A DNA stretch of 30,267 bases, from positions 1-30,267 of IMG/VR virus record IMGVR_UViG_3300037847_004289. One strand, given 5' to 3'. The stretch comes from a virus. Numbering within the stretch: the stretch's first letter is position 1; every line of letters begins with the position of its first letter. The translations under genes were made by a program, and so were the position numbers. Below are positions 8,594-15,007 of the stretch, in pieces. The notes beneath the pieces were generated by a model. The model ran no database searches and had not been told where the DNA came from. It worked only from the letters and a program-made list of their open reading frames with translations.

Positions 8594-8776
8594 ATGAGAT
8601 ACCTTTTCCACCCTGTCACGATTATAAACCTAATGATCTGTGGATCTCTTGGGGTAATTGAATTTGTCCACACCAAAGCACATCACACCTTAGAACAAGA
8701 TGTTCATGGACATGTCCATAGAGCACTACAAAAAAATCCAGAGTTGGCACGATCTACTTGTTGGGAATTGGACTAA
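8594..8776 (+). CDS. Small His-rich membrane protein (60 aa)
   Basis: Unrecognised 60-residue protein. Residues about 6-25 (HPVTIINLMICGSLGVIEF) form one membrane segment or an uncleaved signal anchor. The rest is His-rich (HTKAHHTLEQDVHGHVH). The first ATG comes directly after the terminator T-run, with no Shine-Dalgarno. A second in-frame ATG at about 8633 would remove part of the hydrophobic segment. The stop overlaps the ATG of the next small gene by one base (TAATG), suggesting coupling. Function unknown; a small membrane-acting early protein is one possibility. Confidence 0.5.
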   Translation: MRYLFHPVTIINLMICGSLGVIEFVHTKAHHTLEQDVHGHVHRALQKNPELARSTCWELD

Positions 8777-8913
8777 TGAAAAAGAAAGAACAGATTGAAA
8801 TTCTAGAACGACGAATGGGTGAGATGGAAGAAGAACATATGAAATTACTTGTTCGGATTGCCCATCTTGAAGGAAAGTTGGAGAATCATGAACATGACTT
8901 GCGATCTGAGTAG
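8776..8913 (+). CDS. Small coiled-coil protein (45 aa)
   Basis: A 45-residue gene starting at the ATG that overlaps the previous stop. The protein begins MKKKEQIEILERRMGEMEEE and continues with evenly spaced Leu, Ile and Met residues (LVRIAHLEGKLENHEH), a heptad pattern giving one short helix or coiled coil. It is strongly charged, with no membrane segment. A role as a small adaptor or modulator is possible. It is real mainly because of the coupling, the regular helix pattern and the promoter placed after its stop. Confidence 0.5.
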   Translation: MKKKEQIEILERRMGEMEEEHMKLLVRIAHLEGKLENHEHDLRSE

Positions 8914-8926
8914 GATCATATATAAT
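8899..8926 (+). promoter_or_regulatory. Putative sigma70-like early promoter
   Basis: TTGCGA (8899-8904) and TATAAT (8921-8926) are separated by 16 bases and lie 23 bases upstream of the ATG at 8950. The match suggests early transcription by unmodified host polymerase. Confidence 0.55.
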
Positions 8927-8949
8927 AGTATCAGACCCACCTCTTTATA

Positions 8950-9222
8950 ATGTCCGAGTTTCCAAAAGACTGGCGTTATGCCGATGACCGTATGCAGATG
9001 CGTGCTGCGGTCTTTCGTGCTTTAAGTCATCATCTAGAAGAACATTGCCGTTCTGTCTATGAATTTTGCCATGACTGGGTAAGTCAAGGTAACAATCATA
9101 CCAACAACATTGAACACCATTTTCAGAATTATTTGAAGGAGACCAAACGTGAAACTGTCTACACCCTTGAAAAGTGCTTTGACCTCGATTATTCTAAGTA
9201 CTACGCTCCTGAGCGGGAATAG
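8950..9222 (+). CDS. Conserved-looking hypothetical protein (90 aa)
   Basis: Soluble, 90 residues, rich in His, Tyr and acidic residues. It starts MSEFPKDWRYADDRMQMR and has a central RALSHHLEEHCRSVYEFCHD with closely spaced His and Cys that could bind metal. No known family was recognised. It follows a sigma70-like promoter at 8899-8926. Its last 74 bases are shared, in another frame, with the next gene, whose GTG start and strong ribosome binding site lie inside it. Confidence 0.6.
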   Translation: MSEFPKDWRYADDRMQMRAAVFRALSHHLEEHCRSVYEFCHDWVSQGNNHTNNIEHHFQNYLKETKRETVYTLEKCFDLDYSKYYAPERE

Positions 9223-9835
9223 TGTCTTAGCTCATGAAAAGATAAAAGGGTTCAAGACCTACGATTCGATGGGCTGTATGTTACTTCGCGAATGTACAGA
9301 CGGTGTTTACGAAATCAAATCTAGCAGCGATCTGCGGACTTTCTATCCTGATACTGATTTTAGTCGTATTAGTGTGGAGTTCGATAGAATCGTCAAGTCA
9401 CTTAATAAGGTCGGAGTTGGTGTCTTTCTAGCCGACGAAAAGTGGTTCCCTGTTGGACACCGAGGTGTTTATCATACGGTTTCCAACAACTTCTTTCTTA
9501 ATCGTGCTCACATGCATCGACCTCATGTTCTTATGAGTGTCACTCGTCATGAAGGATGGCATGCCGCACAAGATTGTATGGCAGGTTCTATCGAGAACTC
9601 TATGATTGCCATCATCAAACCAGAGGACGAAGTTCCTATGATCTGGCAAGAGATGGTCAAGCGTACATACCCCCCTCACGCACAACCCTGGGAGAAAGAA
9701 GCAACCTGGGCGGGTAAGACCGAAGGTATGACACAAGATGCACTGGAAGCATGTGCGACTGGTTCCATGTGGGAGGTTTACAAACCCACCCCTCTAACGT
9801 TAGAATGGTTACGTGAAAACAACTTCGTCAACTGA
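9149..9835 (+). CDS. Exported HExxH-motif protein, putative zinc metalloprotease (228 aa)
   Basis: Residues 1-28 form a signal peptide (MKLSTPLKSALTSIILSTTL, then SGNSVLA before HEK). The mature protein contains RHEGWHAAQD, with HEGWH at residues 134-138 matching the HExxH zinc motif of gluzincin/metzincin peptidases. A third ligand may be a Glu in WEKEATWAGKTEG. Four cysteines (about 43, 49, 143, 202) could form disulfides outside the cytoplasm. The start is GTG at 9149, preceded by AAGGAGA (9136-9142, 6 bases away), the best ribosome site here. The gene overlaps the previous one by 74 bases. Its stop overlaps the next ATG (TGATG). Peptidase activity is inferred from the motif. Targets could be envelope proteins or peptidoglycan-linked factors, but none is shown. 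Confidence 0.7.
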   Translation: MKLSTPLKSALTSIILSTTLLSGNSVLAHEKIKGFKTYDSMGCMLLRECTDGVYEIKSSSDLRTFYPDTDFSRISVEFDRIVKSLNKVGVGVFLADEKWFPVGHRGVYHTVSNNFFLNRAHMHRPHVLMSVTRHEGWHAAQDCMAGSIENSMIAIIKPEDEVPMIWQEMVKRTYPPHAQPWEKEATWAGKTEGMTQDALEACATGSMWEVYKPTPLTLEWLRENNFVN

Positions 9836-10131
9836 TGGTACGGACTCAAAAGGCTCTCGAAAAAAACGTCAAGACTCTGAACAAGAAGACCACGACTACC
9901 AAGAAACCTCGCAAGACGAAGAAAGAAGACTTCAAGTTTGTCTTTACTAAGTCTAAGGATGATGCACTTTTTCCTCATGCACCTACCTTTCCATGGCGAC
10001 TTGATGATCGTAAGGAAGGAAAAACCTGTTGGTTCCAATGCCAAGAACATGTCGAGAAGTATGTGACTCGATATAAAATGACATCTAAAGAATATAAATG
10101 CCAATTGTCAATTAAGTATGGAGATAATTGA
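9835..10131 (+). CDS. Basic Lys-rich hypothetical protein (98 aa)
   Basis: The N-terminal 35 residues are extremely basic and low in complexity (TLNKKTTTTKKPRKTKK). The C-terminal part is compact, with FPHAPTFPWRLDDRKEG and CWFQCQEHVEKYVTRY. The cysteines and histidine could bind metal or nucleic acid. Translation is probably coupled, since the ATG overlaps the upstream TGA and no Shine-Dalgarno is visible. Its last 14 bases overlap the next gene. A nucleic-acid-binding role fits the tail but is not shown. Confidence 0.6.
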   Translation: MVRTQKALEKNVKTLNKKTTTTKKPRKTKKEDFKFVFTKSKDDALFPHAPTFPWRLDDRKEGKTCWFQCQEHVEKYVTRYKMTSKEYKCQLSIKYGDN

Positions 10132-10681
10132 TAACGTTTTATCTGAAGAAGATTATGAAAGATTGTGGACCACCATGATCAGTGATGACTTTGCGTGGTT
10201 CTTTGCAGTCACCAAAGTCAGACATTATGTGGGTGATAATCTTAAAAATCAATTACCTAATGACCATCCACATAATTGTCAACTTTGTCATCATTTTCAT
10301 GCACAGGATACTATCGCTAGTAAACATTGGGACTTAACTAAAGGTATTAGAGATAGACTAGAAGCAAGTGCATATTTAAGAGTAAAAGCAAATATGACTA
10401 TGGCCACTCATGTGCCTTTAGAAACAAAAATGCATATTGATTTCGGGGATGTTACGGGATATAAAACTGCAATCTATTACGTTAATTCAAATGATGGATA
10501 TACTAAATTTGAAACAGGCGAAATAGTAGAGTCCGTAGGAAATAGATTAGTTATATTTGATGGAAGAATCAAACACTGTGGAAGTACACATACAAATCAA
10601 AAATATAGAATTGTAATAAACTTTAATTACTTCTCTAATATCATACCAAACTTTGAATATCCAGAAATAGAACCATATTAG
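10118..10681 (+). CDS. 2OG-Fe(II) oxygenase-like protein (187 aa)
   Basis: Probable iron and 2-oxoglutarate dependent dioxygenase of the prolyl-4-hydroxylase type. The facial triad is visible as HID (H106, D108) in MHIDFGD and H153 in RIKHCGSTH. R164 in KYRIVINFNY is the expected 2-oxoglutarate anchor, 11 residues after the distal His. A Cys/His cluster HNCQLCHHFH at residues 52-61 is an unusual insertion that might bind zinc. The protein ends with a beta strand and a Pro/Glu tail. Such enzymes are common in T4-like cyanophages, where substrates are generally unknown; hydroxylation of a protein or nucleobase is possible. It overlaps the Lys-rich gene by 14 bases. Confidence 0.8.
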   Translation: MEIIDNVLSEEDYERLWTTMISDDFAWFFAVTKVRHYVGDNLKNQLPNDHPHNCQLCHHFHAQDTIASKHWDLTKGIRDRLEASAYLRVKANMTMATHVPLETKMHIDFGDVTGYKTAIYYVNSNDGYTKFETGEIVESVGNRLVIFDGRIKHCGSTHTNQKYRIVINFNYFSNIIPNFEYPEIEPY

Positions 10682-10691
10682 TAATCCCAGA

Positions 10692-10697
10692 TATAAT
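10692..10697 (+). promoter_or_regulatory. Possible -10 element TATAAT
   Basis: Perfect TATAAT just after the oxygenase stop, without a convincing -35 element. It could give early expression of the PTOX-zwf-gnd operon. Confidence 0.35.
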
Positions 10698-10721
10698 AGG
10701 GATATATAACTACACACTTCT

Positions 10722-10728
10722 CTAAATA
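10722..10728 (+). promoter_or_regulatory. Putative late promoter CTAAATA
   Basis: CTAAATA lies 21 bases before the ATG at 10750. With the TATAAT at 10692 it may allow both early and late expression of the metabolic operon. Confidence 0.5.
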
Positions 10729-10749
10729 CAGCTGCCTTGTTTCTATCAT

Positions 10750-11079
10750 ATGGGTGGTTCAAAACCAGCTAAGGTAGAAGATAAGGACCATGATGAAGAT
10801 AAGAGTGAAGTTCTTGGTAATCTGGTGAAAGTAGTCGTACTTATTTGGTCCGCATCTCTTCTCACGTTTAGCTACGTCAGACTTCCAAACGGTCAAAAAA
10901 TTCTTGATTTTGACCCTACCTTCATTGCATCAGTGTTCTCTGGCTCTTTGGCGGCTTTCGGACTTTCTCCTGCTAAGGCGGGTGGAAATGGAAACGGAAA
11001 GACCGCAGCGAAGAAACAGGAAGACACTGCCCCTCCAGTTCAATCTGCTATCGAACCAAAGGATAAACCAAAACAATAA
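10750..11079 (+). CDS. Small membrane protein with charged ends (109 aa)
   Basis: 109 residues: a charged N-terminus (VEDKDHDEDKSE), a membrane segment around residues 24-42 (VKVVVLIWSASLLTFSYV), a second hydrophobic segment around 57-74 (FIASVFSGSLAAFGLSPA), then a hydrophilic Gly/Lys/Pro-rich tail. Two segments with a polar tail resemble class II holins, but the gene heads a metabolic operon rather than lying next to an endolysin, so a photosynthetic or thylakoid membrane role is equally possible. The downstream ptox start is 14 bases away, so they are probably co-transcribed. Confidence 0.6.
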   Translation: MGGSKPAKVEDKDHDEDKSEVLGNLVKVVVLIWSASLLTFSYVRLPNGQKILDFDPTFIASVFSGSLAAFGLSPAKAGGNGNGKTAAKKQEDTAPPVQSAIEPKDKPKQ

Positions 11080-11093
11080 CCCAGGGGGTTATC

Positions 11094-11687
11094 ATGAAAA
11101 AGGTTAACACGTTCGTACTGTCAGTTACTATTGCAATCATAGACTATCTCTATAGAGGTAGACACTTTCAACGTTTTTGGGTGCTTGAGGAGATTGCTCG
11201 GGCACCCTATTTTGCGTTTTTGAGTGTCTTACATTTAAGGGAATCTCTAGGTTTGCGTGGTCAGTGGCATGTATACTTAATGAAAGAACACTTCGAGCAA
11301 TCAGTCAATGAAACCGAACATCTTGAATTTATGGAAAGTCGGGGCGGTAGTGCTTATTGGGTGGATCGCTTTGTCGCCAGACACCTCGTACTTGTCTATT
11401 ATTGGATCAATGTGGTTTATTATTGGTTGGCTCCTATGTCTGCATACCATTTGTCATACGAAATAGAAATGCACGCTGCTGAAACATATGCAAAGTATCT
11501 TGCATATGAAGATTATAATGATAAGGATATTTGGAGAATCATGAATGATGAGATCCAACATTTCCAAGAACTTGCAGAAGCGATGAGAATTCTTGATCCC
11601 GATCACTTAACTGTAAGAGAAAAGGATCGTGAACCATTTCCACCAGACGTAAGCGACATAGTAGTAAAAGAGGAGGTTATGAAATGA
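11094..11687 (+). CDS. ptox: Plastoquinol terminal oxidase / alternative oxidase (PTOX)
   Basis: Diiron quinol oxidase that passes electrons from plastoquinol to O2, forming water, at the photosynthetic membrane. Family hallmarks are in order: VLEEIARAPYFAF (E32), NETEHLEFMES (E73, H76), then YEIEMHAAETYAKY and NDEIQHFQEL (E153, H156). The hydrophobic helices around residues 36-48 and 96-116 fit a monotopic membrane protein. Length (197 aa) is shorter than plant PTOX, which has a transit peptide, but near phage forms. A purine-rich GGGGG lies shortly before the ATG. It overlaps the following 27-residue peptide by four bases (ATGA). Phage PTOX is thought to keep electron flow and ATP supply while carbon fixation is low; that role is established for the family idea, inferred here. 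Confidence 0.92.
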   Translation: MKKVNTFVLSVTIAIIDYLYRGRHFQRFWVLEEIARAPYFAFLSVLHLRESLGLRGQWHVYLMKEHFEQSVNETEHLEFMESRGGSAYWVDRFVARHLVLVYYWINVVYYWLAPMSAYHLSYEIEMHAAETYAKYLAYEDYNDKDIWRIMNDEIQHFQELAEAMRILDPDHLTVREKDREPFPPDVSDIVVKEEVMK

Positions 11688-11767
11688 CAACATTTTTCAT
11701 AATTCTTTTCATTTCCTTGTTAGTATCTGGTATGCAATTAACATGGCCAGGGAGATACCGAGGTTGA
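11684..11767 (+). CDS. 27-residue single-span membrane peptide downstream of ptox
   Basis: Tiny gene starting at ATG 11684, overlapping the ptox stop (ATGA), with a perfect AGGAGG (11671-11676) 7 bases upstream, one of the best ribosome sites in the window. The peptide begins MTTFFIILFISLLVSG, one membrane span, and ends in a short basic tail (GRYRG). Size and shape resemble the small single-helix subunits of photosystem II, cytochrome b6f or NDH-1, but I cannot match it to any of them. The next gene starts one base after its stop. Real expression is likely because of the ribosome site and coupling; function unknown. Confidence 0.6.
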   Translation: MTTFFIILFISLLVSGMQLTWPGRYRG

Positions 11768-11768
11768 T

Positions 11769-12008
11769 ATGAAAAAAGAAACTGAGGAAGAAAGAAAAAA
11801 ACGAATAGAGAAGATCGCCAGGCATATTCATCCACATGATGATGAACCAGATCCTACTGCGTATATGGGGAACTATAATTTTCCCCAAATGCTTTTTGCT
11901 TTCTGCCTTGGTTTCGTAACAATGTTTGTGTTATCAGTCAACGAAATTAACAACTTTAAGGGATGTCCACTCCCTGAATATTTTTTAAACGAAGGTAAAA
12001 TCAAATGA
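11769..12008 (+). CDS. Small single-span membrane protein (79 aa)
   Basis: The first 20 residues are very charged and helical (KKETEEERKKRIEKIARH). A His/Asp/Pro-rich stretch HIHPHDDEPDP follows. Residues about 39-57 (FPQMLFAFCLGFVTMFVLSV) form a membrane span, and a 20-residue C-terminus contains one Cys. GAGG at 11760-11763 precedes the ATG by five bases. The stop overlaps the next start (ATGA). It lies between ptox and zwf in a continuous operon, suggesting a membrane partner of the redox genes, which is inference only. Confidence 0.6.
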   Translation: MKKETEEERKKRIEKIARHIHPHDDEPDPTAYMGNYNFPQMLFAFCLGFVTMFVLSVNEINNFKGCPLPEYFLNEGKIK

Positions 12009-12181
12009 GTCAATTCTGTTTCACGGATCTCAGTGATCAGCAACGTCGTCTCCTAATTGATGCAGTATGGATGCGTCAAAGACAATACATCGCAGGAGAT
12101 AGAATGTTCCGAGAGTATGGAAAGATGCTCGACGATCTCCGTGAGGGGTTTGAAGATTATGTTCCTGGACAGTATAGATGA
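12005..12181 (+). CDS. Small soluble protein upstream of zwf (58 aa)
   Basis: 58-residue gene linked at both ends by ATGA overlaps, to the 79-residue membrane protein and to zwf. The protein begins MSQFCFTDLSDQQRRLLIDA and is mostly helical and charged (RQRQYIAGDRMFREYGKMLD), ending GQYR. It has no membrane segment. The tight coupling supports real translation. It could modulate G6PDH or simply be a small phage protein; nothing in the sequence decides this. Confidence 0.6.
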   Translation: MSQFCFTDLSDQQRRLLIDAVWMRQRQYIAGDRMFREYGKMLDDLREGFEDYVPGQYR

Positions 12182-13527
12182 GTAGACTTGTTATATTCGG
12201 TGCGACAGGAGATCTTTGTCGCCGTAAATTGATTCCAGCATTACATAAACTTTGGGAGAAAAAATTACTCCCAAGTGATTTTGTGGTTACTGGGTGTGCA
12301 AGGAGAGAACCAACTAGAGATCAATGGATTGAATCTCTTGGTGGCGATTATCCCGAAGAATTTTTACATCATCTAGACTATCAGTCTGCAGATTTGTCTA
12401 GAGTAGATACTTTAAAGAATCTAAAACCAGCACCAGAAACAGTATCTAGTGTTATTGAAGACACTACTTATTTTCTGTCAGTGCCACCAGAGAGATATGC
12501 AGATGCAATCCAAAATCTCAAAGAAGCGGGGCTTGTAGATGATCAAGAAAGATCCAGAGTTATTATTGAGAAACCTTTTGGGACCGATTATAAATCTGCT
12601 GATAGTTTACAGTCAGTGGTGGGCAGATGTTTACGCGAGAAACAAGTATATCGCATTGACCATTATCTTGGTAAAGATACTGTTAATAATATCCTTGCCA
12701 CTAGGTTTAGCAATACTCTGTTGGAACCACTTTGGAACAGGAATTACGTAGAAGAAGTTCAAATCTATGCAACCGAAACTATTGGTTGTGAAGGTAGATC
12801 TCAATACTACGAAACTGCAGGTGCAGTTAGAGATATGTTGCAGAACCACATGCTTCAGGTTCTTGCATTGATTGCGATGGAAGCACCATGTAAGATGGAT
12901 GCTAAAGAAATTCGTAGAGAAAAGACAAAGGTTCTTGCTGCATCTAGATTGGGTACTAAACTAATCTGTGGTCAGTACAATGGATATAGAGATGAAGAGG
13001 GCGTAGATCCCGAATCAAAAACTCCAACCTTTGTTGCAGGTGACATATATATCGATAACTGGAGATGGGAGGGTGTTCCATTTCACTTCATGACTGGTAA
13101 GAAAATGCCTTATCAGTGTGTTGAGGTTGTTGTAAAACTCAAGTCTCCCCCACAACAGTTGTTCAGTGGACATGAATATAATGATCGTATTGTGATGCGT
13201 CTTCAACCACATCCACACTTTGATATCAGAATTGATATGAAGGCGCCTGGATTTAAGAATGACGTAGAAACTGCAACTCTTACCCATCGTTATCCAGACT
13301 GGTTGGGAGTTGACGGGTATGAAAAATTATTGTATGATGCAATTCAAGGAAACCAATCCAACTTCGTTCACTCCGAAGAAGTATTAGAATCCTGGAGAAT
13401 CGTTGATGATCTTCTATGCACGGGAGATAAGTGCCCTATCATGACTATTCCTTATTTGTATAGTTATGGTTCTTGGGGCCCTCAACAAAAAACAGATTCA
13501 ATTACTAATTGGGATTATCCCGCATGA
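12178..13527 (+). CDS. zwf: Glucose-6-phosphate 1-dehydrogenase
   Basis: First enzyme of the oxidative pentose phosphate pathway: glucose-6-phosphate plus NADP+ gives 6-phosphogluconolactone and NADPH. Motifs visible: Rossmann GATGDL (residues 8-13), GCARREPT for the cofactor phosphate (39-46), EKPFG (131-135), the signature RIDHYLGKD (159-167), and catalytic His 224 in AVRDMLQNHMLQ. At 449 aa it is shorter than typical bacterial enzymes (about 490-510), with the loss spread over loops, but all core motifs are kept. The ATG overlaps the upstream stop, and its own stop overlaps the next ATG. With gnd downstream it forms the NADPH- and pentose-producing part of the operon, a known cyanophage auxiliary function. 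Confidence 0.97.
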   Translation: MSRLVIFGATGDLCRRKLIPALHKLWEKKLLPSDFVVTGCARREPTRDQWIESLGGDYPEEFLHHLDYQSADLSRVDTLKNLKPAPETVSSVIEDTTYFLSVPPERYADAIQNLKEAGLVDDQERSRVIIEKPFGTDYKSADSLQSVVGRCLREKQVYRIDHYLGKDTVNNILATRFSNTLLEPLWNRNYVEEVQIYATETIGCEGRSQYYETAGAVRDMLQNHMLQVLALIAMEAPCKMDAKEIRREKTKVLAASRLGTKLICGQYNGYRDEEGVDPESKTPTFVAGDIYIDNWRWEGVPFHFMTGKKMPYQCVEVVVKLKSPPQQLFSGHEYNDRIVMRLQPHPHFDIRIDMKAPGFKNDVETATLTHRYPDWLGVDGYEKLLYDAIQGNQSNFVHSEEVLESWRIVDDLLCTGDKCPIMTIPYLYSYGSWGPQQKTDSITNWDYPA

Positions 13528-13763
13528 CACCCACTATTGACCCGACAGATCCAAGGTACTTTCTACAAACCTCGGATGAACCATATGATAGACATCAATA
13601 CGTTCTATCATACAATGGAGAGAAAGAATTACTATTTGATGATTACGATCACTTGAGAGCTTACTGGTTTGAAACAGTTCGTAATTTTACTGGGTGTACA
13701 GTACAAGTTTTAGATATCAAAAAGAACAAGAAAAAGTCGAAGTCGAAAGGAGGATTCAAATGA
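13524..13763 (+). CDS. Small protein between zwf and gnd (79 aa)
   Basis: Start chosen at ATG 13524, which overlaps the zwf stop (ATGA); an upstream in-frame start at 13509 would lie inside zwf. The protein starts MTPTIDPTDPRYFLQTSDE, has an aromatic-rich middle (RHQYVLSYNGEKELLFDDYD) and a very basic tail (KKNKKKSKSKGG). It has no membrane segment. The tail coincides with the AAAGGAGG ribosome site of gnd, which partly explains the Lys/Gly-rich codons. Position suggests a link to the pentose phosphate enzymes, function unknown. Confidence 0.65.
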   Translation: MTPTIDPTDPRYFLQTSDEPYDRHQYVLSYNGEKELLFDDYDHLRAYWFETVRNFTGCTVQVLDIKKNKKKSKSKGGFK

Positions 13764-14815
13764 AAGTTGGAATGATTGGACTCGGACGGATGGGAGAAGG
13801 TATGTCTCGCCGTCTTATCGCAGCAGGACACGAAGTACATGGGTATCGTAACAATGTTAAAAAAGCTGAAGAACAATATGAAAAGGGTTATATCAGTGGA
13901 TATACCACTTCTTTGGAAAGCCTTGTTCAAGTAGTAAAAACAGGTGTTGGAACCCTTACACAGGAAGAGTCAAAATCTCCTGGAGTCTATATGATGGTAG
14001 TACCAGCAGAAACAGTAGAGGAGACACTCGATGAGTTACTATCATTTTGTGTGGAAGGCGATATTATTATTGATCATGGCAATAGCAATTTTAAGGACTC
14101 TCGACGGAGAGCAGAAAGGCTTGCTAAACTTGGCATCCAATATCTTGACTGTGGTACTAGTGGTGGTGTTTACGGCTTGGAGCGTGGATACTGTCTTATG
14201 GTTGGTGGTGCAGATTCTGCAGTATCCACCTGCCGTCCACTCTTTGATGCACTCAGTCCAGGCATCGGTGCCGCACCTAGAACCAATGACACAGACGGGT
14301 ATATTCTCTACCCTGAGGAGTATGGATGGATCTACGCTGGTCCAGCTGGTGCAGGTCATTTTGTAAAGATGGTTCACAATGGAATCGAATACGGAATCAT
14401 GCAAGCCTACGCCGAGGGTTTTAATATCCTGCATGAGGCTAATGCTGGGTCAGTTTATGTTAAAGAGGGCGATGCTGAGGTTGCTCCGATGGAGAATCCG
14501 AAAGATTATTGTTACGACATTGACGTTGCTAAAGTGGCTGAGTGTTGGAGGCGCGGTAGCGTTGTTGGGTCTTGGTTACTTGACCTTACTGCGGATGTAC
14601 TACGCAGGGATGGAGAGCTTAGTGACTTCGCTGGGGGCGTCTCCGATAGTGGGGAAGGTCGTTGGACTGTCCATGCTGCTGTGGACCTTGGCGTACCCGC
14701 TCCTGTCATCAGTAGTGCGTTGTGGTCACGTTTTGAGTCGCGCCGTCTTGGTGCTTTCGCAGCCAAGGTTCTAAACGGTATGCGCGCCATGTTCGGTGGA
14801 CACGATGTGAGATGA
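13760..14815 (+). CDS. gnd: 6-phosphogluconate dehydrogenase, decarboxylating (short form, 351 aa)
   Basis: Oxidises and decarboxylates 6-phosphogluconate to ribulose-5-phosphate, yielding reduced cofactor and pentose for nucleotides. Start is ATG 13760, with AAAGGAGG (13746-13753) six bases upstream, rather than an upstream in-frame ATG at 13694 inside the previous gene. Motifs: GLGRMG (7-12), DHGNSN (105-110), DCGTSGG (130-136) and catalytic HFVKMVHNGIEYG with K203, N207 and E210. Length fits the short bacterial class (about 300-350 aa) rather than the 470-aa class. Arg30 after the second strand may favour NADP+, an inference. Bases after about 14400 look richer in G+C than the first half and than neighbouring genes, which may mark a recombination joint. 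Confidence 0.95.
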   Translation: MKVGMIGLGRMGEGMSRRLIAAGHEVHGYRNNVKKAEEQYEKGYISGYTTSLESLVQVVKTGVGTLTQEESKSPGVYMMVVPAETVEETLDELLSFCVEGDIIIDHGNSNFKDSRRRAERLAKLGIQYLDCGTSGGVYGLERGYCLMVGGADSAVSTCRPLFDALSPGIGAAPRTNDTDGYILYPEEYGWIYAGPAGAGHFVKMVHNGIEYGIMQAYAEGFNILHEANAGSVYVKEGDAEVAPMENPKDYCYDIDVAKVAECWRRGSVVGSWLLDLTADVLRRDGELSDFAGGVSDSGEGRWTVHAAVDLGVPAPVISSALWSRFESRRLGAFAAKVLNGMRAMFGGHDVR

Positions 14816-14818
14816 TCA

Positions 14819-14825
14819 TTAAATA
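14819..14825 (+). promoter_or_regulatory. Putative late promoter TTAAATA
   Basis: TTAAATA follows the gnd stop and lies 23 bases before the ATG at 14849. The predicted start near 14831 lies at the end of the left arm of the hairpin 14825-14845. Confidence 0.5.
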
Positions 14826-14845
14826 GGTATGTAATTGTCATACCT
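14825..14845 (+). promoter_or_regulatory. Hairpin just before a start codon
   Basis: AGGTATG pairs perfectly with CATACCT around TAATTGT and ends three bases before the ATG at 14849. In read-through transcripts it would mask the start region; late transcripts would lack most of the left arm. Confidence 0.6.
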
Positions 14846-14848
14846 GCA

Positions 14849-15007
14849 ATGAATTTATTTCTACGCCCGTTGGAAGATCCAAACGGAGTCACCTGGTCAA
14901 TCATCTGGTGTCTCGTTATTCTTCTATCGGGCGTTGCTTATTACATATACACCATTATGAAGATGGCGTATGCAGAACTTGAAGAGGACGAGAATGATCA
15001 CGGCTGA
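14849..15007 (+). CDS. Small single-span membrane protein (52 aa)
   Basis: The protein begins MNLFLRPLEDPNGVTW, continues with a membrane span (SIIWCLVILLSGVAYYIYTI) and ends with an acidic tail (ELEEDENDHG). Its ATG lies directly behind a late promoter core and a perfect 7-bp hairpin, with no Shine-Dalgarno. The last 14 bases overlap the next gene. Family unknown. An assembly, lysis-timing or membrane role would fit late expression. Confidence 0.6.
   Translation: MNLFLRPLEDPNGVTWSIIWCLVILLSGVAYYIYTIMKMAYAELEEDENDHG

Noticed and set aside
13694-13759. Longer N-terminus for gnd
   Set aside because: The ATG at 13760 has AAAGGAGG six bases upstream and starts directly with the Rossmann motif; the extension lies in the preceding gene.
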